Origin: an archaeon
Lineage (GTDB): Archaea > Methanobacteriota > Methanobacteria > Methanobacteriales > Methanobacteriaceae
Direction: 5' to 3'
Assembly: GCA_024409145.1 (NCBI GenBank)
Contig: JAKSUF010000114.1
Coordinates: 1 to 5,503, forward strand
DNA length: 5,503 nucleotides
Below are positions 1-4,463 of this stretch, piece by piece (within the stretch, counting starts at the first letter, position 1; each line of letters starts with the position of its first letter). A program made the position numbers and the translations under genes. The notes beneath the pieces are model-generated. The model was not told the DNA's origin, did not search any database, and was given only the letters and a program-made list of their open reading frames with translations.

Positions 1-52
1 ATTTTTTAGATTAATATTCTACTTTAATTTTTTAATTATATAGTAATCTTTA

Positions 53-66
53 TTTATAAATATAAA
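53..66 (+). promoter_or_regulatory. Candidate archaeal TATA box for prs
   Basis: The run TTTATAAATATAAA resembles an archaeal box A. A start site about 25 bases downstream would give a leader of roughly 60 bases before the TTG start of prs. The whole 1-150 stretch is so AT-rich that other TATA-like runs exist, for example around 70-90, so the exact box is uncertain. T-runs at 2-7 and 28-33 could belong to a terminator of an upstream gene outside the window. No gene is visible in 1-150. Confidence 0.35.
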
Positions 67-90
67 CATAGTATAATATGTATAATTTAT

Positions 91-120
91 GAAATGATTA
101 TTTAATCAAATAATTATTTT
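91..120 (+). other. 13-bp hairpin in the prs leader
   Basis: Bases 91-103 pair with 108-120 over 13 consecutive positions, counting two G-U pairs, around a four-base AATC loop. It ends about 20 bases before the GGTGAT ribosome binding site of prs. The stem is almost all A-U, so it would be weak for its length, and AT-rich DNA produces such structures by chance. If the TATA box at 53-66 is used, the hairpin lies in the transcribed leader and could affect translation or mRNA stability. That role is inference. Confidence 0.35.
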
Positions 121-141
121 TCATACTAAATATTATTTTAT

Positions 142-147
142 GGTGAT
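142..147 (+). promoter_or_regulatory. Ribosome binding site deciding the TTG start of prs
   Basis: GGTGAT matches the archaeal anti-Shine-Dalgarno sequence and ends three bases before TTG 151. The same motif with the same three-base spacing precedes hypA (1188-1193) and the DUF354 gene (2522-2527). The ATG at 140 is in another frame and reaches a stop after four codons. This supports TTG as the real start of prs. Confidence 0.75.
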
Positions 148-150
148 AAT

Positions 151-1041
151 TTGATAATTGGTGGTTCAGCATCACAAAAATTAGCAGCAAAAGTTGCAAA
201 TGAACTTGGGGATGTTTTTTGTCCTTTAGAAACTAAAAAATTTCCTGATGGTGAAAGATATTTAAGAGTTAAAGGAGGACTTGATAAAGAAGTTACTATT
301 GTTCAATCTACTGGTTTTCCTCAAGATGAAAATCTTGTTGAATTATTATTCTTAATTCAAACTCTTAAAGATTTGGGTGTAGAAAAAGTTAGAGTTGTGG
401 TTCCATATTTGGGATACGGTAGACAAGAATTAAGATTTAAAGATGGAGAATGTGTTTCTGCTCAAATTGTAGCAAATTTAATTGAAAACTCTGGGGCAGA
501 TGAATTTATCTCAATCAATCTCCATGAAGACAGTGTTAGAGACTTTTTCTCTATTCCTTCTGCTAACCTTTCAGCTATGCCTCCAATTGCAGAATATATT
601 TCAGAAGTAACTGAAGATCCTATTATTATTGCTCCAGATAAAGGTGCTTTAGGATTTGCAGAAGAAATTGCAGAAATATTAGATTGTAAATGTACTTATA
701 TGACTAAAGTTAGGTTAGGACCAGATAAAGTAGAAACTACTATTGCTGAAATTGAAGATGATGATGGTTCTAAAGTTAATATAGATGCAGTTAAAGGTAA
801 AGAAGCAGTAATTATTGATGATATTATAGCTACTGGTGGAACTATTGTTAATGCAATAGGTATTTTAAAAGAAAATGGTGCAAAATCTGTAAATGTTTGT
901 TGTGTTCATCCAGTACTTGTAAATGATGCTGTTTTAAAAATCTATGCAGCAGGTGCAAAGGATTTGGCTGCAACTGATAGTTTAACTTCTGATGTAAGCT
1001 CTATTTCTGTAGCTAAAGTTATTGCTGATGCTTTAAAATAA
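151..1041 (+). CDS. prs: Ribose-phosphate pyrophosphokinase (PRPP synthetase), archaeal type
   Basis: This cytosolic enzyme transfers pyrophosphate from ATP to ribose 5-phosphate, giving PRPP for purines, pyrimidines, histidine, tryptophan and NAD, and in methanogens for the first step of methanopterin synthesis. The 296-residue protein begins MIIGGSASQ and has the conserved FPDGERYLRV at 31-40. The PRPP synthetase signature region spans about 86-140 (YLGYGRQELRF, then NLHEDSVRDFF with His125). The catalytic flexible loop carries Lys186 and Arg188, and the PRPP-binding loop DDIIATGGT lies at 223-231. The length fits the short archaeal class, for which the Methanocaldococcus enzyme (class III, not allosterically inhibited by ADP) is the model; bacterial enzymes are somewhat longer. 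The start is TTG, supported by GGTGAT three bases upstream and by the conserved N-terminus. No strong T-run terminator follows, so some read-through toward hypA is possible. Confidence 0.96.
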   Translation: MIIGGSASQKLAAKVANELGDVFCPLETKKFPDGERYLRVKGGLDKEVTIVQSTGFPQDENLVELLFLIQTLKDLGVEKVRVVVPYLGYGRQELRFKDGECVSAQIVANLIENSGADEFISINLHEDSVRDFFSIPSANLSAMPPIAEYISEVTEDPIIIAPDKGALGFAEEIAEILDCKCTYMTKVRLGPDKVETTIAEIEDDDGSKVNIDAVKGKEAVIIDDIIATGGTIVNAIGILKENGAKSVNVCCVHPVLVNDAVLKIYAAGAKDLAATDSLTSDVSSISVAKVIADALK

Positions 1042-1045
1042 TTTA

Positions 1046-1124
1046 TTTATTAAGTAGATTTAATTTTATTAATTAATAGCTTAATTTATTAATTTGGATT
1101 TAAGTTTATTAATTAAAGAACTTA
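1046..1124 (+). repeat. Degenerate tandem repeat with 20-base period upstream of hypA
   Basis: The string TTTATTAA recurs at 1046, 1065, 1085 and 1105, that is at steps of 19, 20 and 20 bases. The last three units share TTTATTAATT, and all units carry a TTAA-containing second half. A loose consensus is TTTATTAATTnnnnTTTAAg. TTTATTAATT also occurs at 1174-1183, outside the phase. Twenty bases is about two helical turns, so protein-binding sites would face the same side of the DNA. The array lies just upstream of the candidate hypA promoter. It could be a cooperative operator or simply slippage-derived AT-rich sequence. Confidence 0.6.
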
Positions 1125-1127
1125 AAT
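1098..1127. other. Near-perfect 30-bp palindrome between prs and hypA
   Basis: The arms ATTTAAGTT (1098-1106) and AACTTAAAT (1119-1127) are perfect inverted copies. The self-complementary core TTAATTAA (1109-1116) shares the same centre, leaving only two unmatched positions on each side of the core. It overlaps the third and fourth units of the 20-base repeat. It could bind a dimeric regulator, or form a hairpin in a prs transcript. No T-run follows it, so it is not an obvious terminator. Confidence 0.5.
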
Positions 1128-1132
1128 TTACT

Positions 1133-1151
1133 AAAGCGAGTTTATTTAAAT
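1133..1151 (+). promoter_or_regulatory. Candidate BRE/TATA promoter for hypAB
   Basis: The purine-rich stretch AAAGCGAG at 1133-1140 directly precedes TTTATTTAAAT at 1141-1151. This is the order expected of an archaeal TFB-recognition element plus box A. Transcription would start near 1170, leaving a leader of about 27 bases with the GGTGAT site at 1188-1193. The few G/C bases here stand out from the AT-rich surroundings. A second TATA-like run at 1166-1178 lies too close to the start codon to be preferred. Confidence 0.4.
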
Positions 1152-1196
1152 TATTTCATGTCTTAAATATATATTTATTAATTATATGGTGATTAA

Positions 1197-1571
1197 ATGC
1201 ACGAATTCTCTATGGCTCAAGGTATTATGAATGCAGTTTTAGAAACTGCTGAAGCCAATGATGCAACTAAAGTAACTGATGTTGTTATTGAAATTGGAAA
1301 ATTAGCTATGCTTAATCCTGAGCAAGTTAAATTTATGTTAAGTGTTTTAGTAGAAGATACAATTGTTCAAGATGCTAATATTATATTAGAAGATATTGAT
1401 GTTGAGATTAAGTGTTATAATTGTGAATATGAAGGAGTAGGTAATGTAGATGATTCTGATCATTATGCTCCTATGATTTTATGTCCAAAATGTGAATCTC
1501 ATAGAGTGAATGTTATTAATGGTAAAGATGTTACTGTAAAATCTATTAGTATTGAAAAAGATGATGAATAA
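1197..1571 (+). CDS. hypA: Hydrogenase maturation nickel metallochaperone HypA
   Basis: HypA binds nickel and works with the GTPase HypB to insert it into the large subunit of [NiFe] hydrogenases in the cytosol. In this organism the targets would be the hydrogenases of hydrogenotrophic methanogenesis, which lie outside the window. The 124-residue protein starts MHEFSM, giving the family's invariant nickel ligand His2 and Glu3. A zinc-binding domain with two CxxC pairs, Cys73/Cys76 and Cys96/Cys99, is inserted in the second half. The length is near the usual 110-130 residues. GGTGAT at 1188-1193 sits three bases before ATG 1197. A 48-base gap separates it from hypB and contains no clear terminator, so the two genes are probably one transcript. 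The acidic tail EKDDE is unremarkable. Confidence 0.96.
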   Translation: MHEFSMAQGIMNAVLETAEANDATKVTDVVIEIGKLAMLNPEQVKFMLSVLVEDTIVQDANIILEDIDVEIKCYNCEYEGVGNVDDSDHYAPMILCPKCESHRVNVINGKDVTVKSISIEKDDE

Positions 1572-1619
1572 ATGTATATTATAGCTAGATATTAATTTTA
1601 ATTATTTGGAGGTTTAATA

Positions 1620-2282
1620 ATGCATAAAGTTGGAGATATTATTGTTGCACGTAATATTATGAAAGCTAATAAAAAATTAGCTAATAAAAACCAAGAAAAA
1701 TTTGATAAAGCTAATGTTTTCTGTGTTGATTTTGTAGGTGCTATTGGTTCTGGTAAAACTTCTCTTATTGAAGAAATTATTGATAATGTGGATGATAAAA
1801 TTGGAGTTATTGCAGGAGATGTAATCAGTAAATTTGATGCTGGTAGAATAGAAAGTCATAATGTTCCTGTTGTAGGTTTAAATACTGGTAAAGAATGTCA
1901 TTTAGATGCTCACTTAGTAGGCCATGGTTTAAAAGACATGCCTCTTGATAATATTGATTATTTATTTATTGAAAACGTTGGAAACTTAATCTGTCCAGTT
2001 GATTTTGATTTAGGTTCTCATATGAGGATTGTTGTTGTAAGTGTTACTGAAGGTGATGATACTGTAGAGAAACATCCTCTTATATTCCAAGGTGCAGATT
2101 TAGTAATAATTAACAAAGTTGATTTAGCTGAAGCTGTTGGAGCAAGTACTGAAAAGATGGTTGCAGATGCTAAAAGTTTAAATCCAGATGTACAAATCAT
2201 TACTTCTAGTTTAAAACAAGGTAAAGGATTAGATGAGGTTATTGCTGCAATAGAAGAATTTAGAAGTAATTCAAATAATTAA
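1620..2282 (+). CDS. hypB: Hydrogenase/urease-type nickel incorporation GTPase HypB
   Basis: HypB is a SIMIBI-class GTPase that dimerises with GTP and metal and hands nickel to the hydrogenase maturation pathway together with HypA. The 220-residue protein has the P-loop GAIGSGKTS at 40-48, the switch/metal motif KECHLDAH at 91-98 with Cys93 and His94, and the ENVGNLICP segment at 118-126 with Cys125. The base-specificity motif NKVD is at 165-168. Cys93, His94 and Cys125 match the metal site at the dimer interface described for archaeal HypB. The N-terminus lacks the CxxCGC nickel site of E. coli HypB and the His-rich stretch of some bacterial HypB proteins, as is usual for archaeal forms. The site GGAGGT at 1608-1613 is the strongest Shine-Dalgarno in the window. 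Urease accessory proteins are related, but HypA next door settles the assignment. Confidence 0.96.
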   Translation: MHKVGDIIVARNIMKANKKLANKNQEKFDKANVFCVDFVGAIGSGKTSLIEEIIDNVDDKIGVIAGDVISKFDAGRIESHNVPVVGLNTGKECHLDAHLVGHGLKDMPLDNIDYLFIENVGNLICPVDFDLGSHMRIVVVSVTEGDDTVEKHPLIFQGADLVIINKVDLAEAVGASTEKMVADAKSLNPDVQIITSSLKQGKGLDEVIAAIEEFRSNSNN

Positions 2283-2295
2283 TTACTTCATTCAT

Positions 2296-2382
2296 TTTTT
2301 ATTTTTTTAAAAAGTGGTCTTCTCTAGTTTTTATTTTTTTAAAGAGTGAATTTATCTGGTTTTTTTATTTTTTATTTTTTAG
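2296..2382 (+). terminator. Tandem T-tract array after hypB (32-base period)
   Basis: Two adjacent 32-base units, 2296-2327 and 2328-2359, each begin with T5-A-T7 followed by an AAA(A/G)AGTG-type half. They agree at about 26 of 32 positions by eye. A third, partial unit of T-runs only (T7-A-T6-A-T6) covers 2360-2380 before AG. Archaeal RNA polymerase terminates at U-rich tracts, so this is a probable multi-site terminator for hypAB. No strong GC hairpin is present, as expected for archaea. Confidence 0.7.
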
Positions 2383-2403
2383 TCTAATTAGTTAAAATCT
2401 GAT

Positions 2404-2468
2404 TAAGTTAATTATTATTTTAAATTAATAGGAATGTGTTATTTAGTATTTCTACTTTAATTAACTTA
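2404..2468. repeat. Inverted repeat with 11-bp arms upstream of the DUF354 gene
   Basis: TAAGTTAATTA at 2404-2414 is the exact reverse complement of TAATTAACTTA at 2458-2468, with 43 bases between. It precedes the candidate promoter of the downstream gene. In such AT-rich DNA an 11-bp match can arise by chance. Apart from this, the gap between the terminator array and the promoter shows nothing gene-like. Confidence 0.3.
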
Positions 2469-2470
2469 GT

Positions 2471-2480
2471 ATTATATTTT
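2471..2480 (+). promoter_or_regulatory. Candidate TATA box for the DUF354-DUF1890-DUF1894 operon
   Basis: ATTATATTTT lies about 50-60 bases upstream of ATG 2531. A start site near 2500, where the unusually G-rich GATGGGAG occurs, would give a leader of about 30 bases including the GGTGAT site at 2522-2527. The assignment rests on spacing and composition only. Other AT-rich runs nearby could serve. Confidence 0.35.
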
Positions 2481-2502
2481 AAATTTTAACTATTGATGGG
2501 AG

Positions 2503-2522
2503 TTTATTAATTAAAGTTTAAG
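2503..2522 (+). repeat. Dispersed copy of the hypA-upstream 20-base unit
   Basis: This 20-base segment starts TTTATTAATT and ends TTTAAG, matching the unit at 1085-1104 at about 16 of 20 positions. The 16 bases AGTTTATTAATTAAAG at 2501-2516 recur exactly at 1103-1118. The copy ends at the first base of the ribosome binding site of the DUF354 gene, so it probably lies in the transcribed leader. Confidence 0.5.
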
Positions 2523-2530
2523 GTGATTTC

Positions 2531-3556
2531 ATGAAAATATGGATTGATATATCAAATTCTCCTCATGTTAGGTTTTTTAAAGATATTATAAAGTATTTTG
2601 AAAATGAAGGTGAAGATGTAGTTGTAACAGGTCGTGATTTTGGAGATATTCATAAATTAATGGATATGTATGATATTGATTTTATATCTGTAGGTGGTCA
2701 TGGAGTTAGTCTTGAAGAAAAACTTAAAGCTAGTGCTGACCGTGTTGTGGAATTAGCTGATTTAATTTCAGGAGAAAATTTTGATGTTGCTTTAGCTAAG
2801 CATTCTATTGAACTTCCTCGTGTTGCATTTGGTTTAGGGATTCCTTCACTTTTTGTTTTAGATAATGAACATGCAGTTGCAGCTAATAAATTAACTCTTC
2901 CATTATGTAATAGAATTATAACTCCAAATAGTCTTGATATGTGGAAATTAATTCAATATGGTGCTGATCCTAATAAAATTTTATCTTATAATGGTACTTG
3001 TGAGTTAATGCATTTTAATGATTTTAAATGTAATAAAAATATTTTTAAAGATTTAGGACTAGATTTGTCTTTAGAAAAAACTATATTAATGCGTCCTGAA
3101 CCATCTCTTGCTTCTTATTTAGATGCTGATTGTCATAAATCAGTTTTATCTCCTGTTGTAGATATTTTAAAAGAATATGCTAATATTCTTATTTTACCTA
3201 GATTTAAAGAACAAGCAGATATATTTGAAGGAATTAAAAATGTAACTATATTAGAACCTCCTGTCGATACTTCAAGTTTAATTAAACAAGTAGATTTAGT
3301 TATTGGTGCAGGTGGAACTATGAATAGGGAAGCTGCAATTTTACAAACTCCTGTTATTTCTTGTTATCCTGGAACTACTTTATCTGTGGATCAATTTTAT
3401 ATTGACCAAGGTTTAATGTATAGGACAAATGATTTAGATGAAATTATTGATAATGCTCTTAAATTTATTGAAACTCCTCGTAATAACCTAAATCTTAAGA
3501 CTGATGATTTATTCCAATTAATTATTGATAATACTTATGATTTGGCTAAAAAATAG
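2531..3556 (+). CDS. DUF354 family protein, putative GT-B fold glycosyltransferase
   Basis: The 341-residue protein resembles the DUF354 family (COG1817-type predicted glycosyltransferases), which is related to the UDP-GlcNAc 2-epimerase/GT-B superfamily. The substrate is unknown. The N-terminal half starts MKIWIDISNSPHVRFF, typical of the family, and includes TGRDFGDIHKL (33-43) and SVGGHG (53-58). The C-terminal half contains the expected nucleotide-sugar-binding region GAGGTMNREAAILQTPVIS at 259-277. No signal peptide or membrane segment is visible, so it is probably cytosolic or peripheral. GGTGAT at 2522-2527 is three bases before ATG. DUF1890 follows after 29 bases, implying cotranscription. 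A role in cell-wall or surface glycan synthesis is plausible for a methanogen of this group but is not shown by the sequence. Confidence 0.82.
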   Translation: MKIWIDISNSPHVRFFKDIIKYFENEGEDVVVTGRDFGDIHKLMDMYDIDFISVGGHGVSLEEKLKASADRVVELADLISGENFDVALAKHSIELPRVAFGLGIPSLFVLDNEHAVAANKLTLPLCNRIITPNSLDMWKLIQYGADPNKILSYNGTCELMHFNDFKCNKNIFKDLGLDLSLEKTILMRPEPSLASYLDADCHKSVLSPVVDILKEYANILILPRFKEQADIFEGIKNVTILEPPVDTSSLIKQVDLVIGAGGTMNREAAILQTPVISCYPGTTLSVDQFYIDQGLMYRTNDLDEIIDNALKFIETPRNNLNLKTDDLFQLIIDNTYDLAKK

Positions 3557-3585
3557 TTAATAAATAATATTAGAAGTGTGATAAA

Positions 3586-4050
3586 ATGAAAGCATTAATA
3601 CTACTTGGATGTCCTGAAGCTCCATCTCAAACTCCTATGGCTGTTTATGCATCTTATAAATTAAAACAATTAGGTTATGATGTAAGTATAGCAAGTAATC
3701 CTGCGGCTGCTAAATTAGTTGAAGTTTCTGATCCTGAGAAAAATTATATTGGTGAATTATTAAATATTGATAAGTGTTTAGATTCTCTTGAAGAAGGACA
3801 ATTTGATTTATTAGTTGGTTTTGTACATAAAGATGCCGCTGCTTCTTTCTTTATTACTTATTATCATATTTTACAAACTAAATCTATTGCACTTGTCTTT
3901 GAACAAGATGGGGATTTAGTTGAAGAATATAGGGAAATGGTAGAATCTTCTACTGATGCTGAAATTGTGGCTGTTAGAGCTTATCATAATCCAACTCCAT
4001 TGAGGGTGAGATTTGATAAAACTTTAAATAAAATTATGGAGAGTGAATAA
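3586..4050 (+). CDS. DUF1890 family protein, methanogen-associated, function unknown
   Basis: The 154-residue protein resembles DUF1890, a family of small methanogen proteins; I recall that its member MTH777 from Methanothermobacter has a crystal structure but no assigned function. The N-terminus MKALILLGCPEAPSQTP (1-17) with Cys9, followed by a helix and a second strand (YDVSIASNP, 31-39), suggests a Rossmann-like alpha/beta domain. Other notable segments are LLVGFVHKDAAASFF (75-89) and VRAYHNPTPLRVRFD (130-144), which look conserved. No signal peptide, membrane helix or classic DxHxxG cobalamin motif is present. GTGAT at 3578-3582 precedes the ATG by three bases. The stop codon abuts the start of DUF1894 with no gap, so the two are probably translated together and may act in one complex. 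The nearby methionine synthase suggests, but does not prove, a role in methyl transfer. Confidence 0.8.
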   Translation: MKALILLGCPEAPSQTPMAVYASYKLKQLGYDVSIASNPAAAKLVEVSDPEKNYIGELLNIDKCLDSLEEGQFDLLVGFVHKDAAASFFITYYHILQTKSIALVFEQDGDLVEEYREMVESSTDAEIVAVRAYHNPTPLRVRFDKTLNKIMESE

Positions 4051-4362
4051 ATGTCTTTTTGTTTAGAAACTTACTTACAACAAAATGATGATTATGAAAT
4101 TCTCTTAGCACGTTCTGGTGTTAAAGAGTGCTATAAACTTATTAAAGATAATTCTAAAGAAATTATTCATGTTAATCCTGGAGATAAAGTGTTGGGTGCA
4201 AGATTAATTGGAATACCACCAATACCTGTAGGTATTAATGAAGATAAGGGAACTATATTGATTACCTATACAAAACCATGTCATGGAACTGCAGCTATTG
4301 AGCTTCCTTTAAAATCTGAAGATATTGCTGAAATTCGTGAAATGGATATTGGTGTTAATTAA
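4051..4362 (+). CDS. DUF1894 family protein, methanogen-associated, function unknown
   Basis: The 103-residue protein resembles DUF1894, a small family restricted, as far as I recall, to methanogens. Features visible are an N-terminal MSFCLETYLQ with Cys4, Cys27 in the first helical part, and a central block GARLIGIPPIPVGI at 49-62. A strand then leads to TYTKPCHGTAAIEL at 72-85. The adjacent Cys77-His78 in this block is a candidate for metal or cofactor contact, which is speculation. The ATG directly follows the DUF1890 stop codon. The ribosome binding signal (GGAG at 4038-4041 or AGTGA at 4042-4046) lies inside the end of DUF1890, which supports translational coupling. A 101-base gap with a repeat array separates it from mesA. 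No membrane segment or signal peptide is seen. Confidence 0.78.
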   Translation: MSFCLETYLQQNDDYEILLARSGVKECYKLIKDNSKEIIHVNPGDKVLGARLIGIPPIPVGINEDKGTILITYTKPCHGTAAIELPLKSEDIAEIREMDIGVN

Positions 4363-4393
4363 TTATTTGAACTTTTTAAAATAAAAAATTTAA

Positions 4394-4450
4394 TTATTAT
4401 ACTTTTAATAAATAGTGTAATTTTAATAATTATTGTACTTTTAATAAATA
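4394..4450 (+). repeat. 18-base-period repeat directly upstream of mesA
   Basis: TTTTAATAA recurs at 4403, 4421 and 4439, exactly 18 bases apart. The intervening nonamers are TTATTATAC, ATAGTGTAA and TTATTGTAC, the first and third differing at one position. As a consequence 4391-4414 and 4427-4450 are 24-base direct repeats with a single mismatch, 36 bases apart. The array ends two bases before the mesA ribosome binding region at 4453-4460. Any mesA promoter must lie within or just before the array; T/A-rich runs at 4373-4402 are candidates but cannot be separated by eye. Confidence 0.65.
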
Positions 4451-4463
4451 TAGGTGGTGGATT

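Noticed and set aside
1046..1124. CRISPR array
   Set aside because: The units are only 20 bases, degenerate and without unique spacers, so the array is not CRISPR-like.
1572..1619. Possible tiny gene or separate promoter between hypA and hypB
   Set aside because: An ATG at 1572 opens only about seven codons, and no distinct BRE/TATA pair or terminator is visible. The gap is read as an ordinary intra-operon spacer.
1677..1859. 60-codon - strand frame inside hypB
   Set aside because: It is antisense to the HypB P-loop region and of Asn/Ile/Phe-rich composition typical of the complement of AT-rich coding DNA.
2018..2200. 60-codon - strand frame inside hypB
   Set aside because: It is antisense to the HypB NKVD region and shows no protein family resemblance.
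2283..2530. Insertion sequence or att-site remnant in the largest gap
   Set aside because: There is no transposase fragment, tRNA piece or terminal inverted repeat with target duplication; T-tracts and a promoter account for most of it.
4363..4463. SAM or cobalamin riboswitch upstream of mesA
   Set aside because: The region is almost purely A/T, lacks GC-rich helices and known aptamer cores, and is too short for a cobalamin riboswitch.
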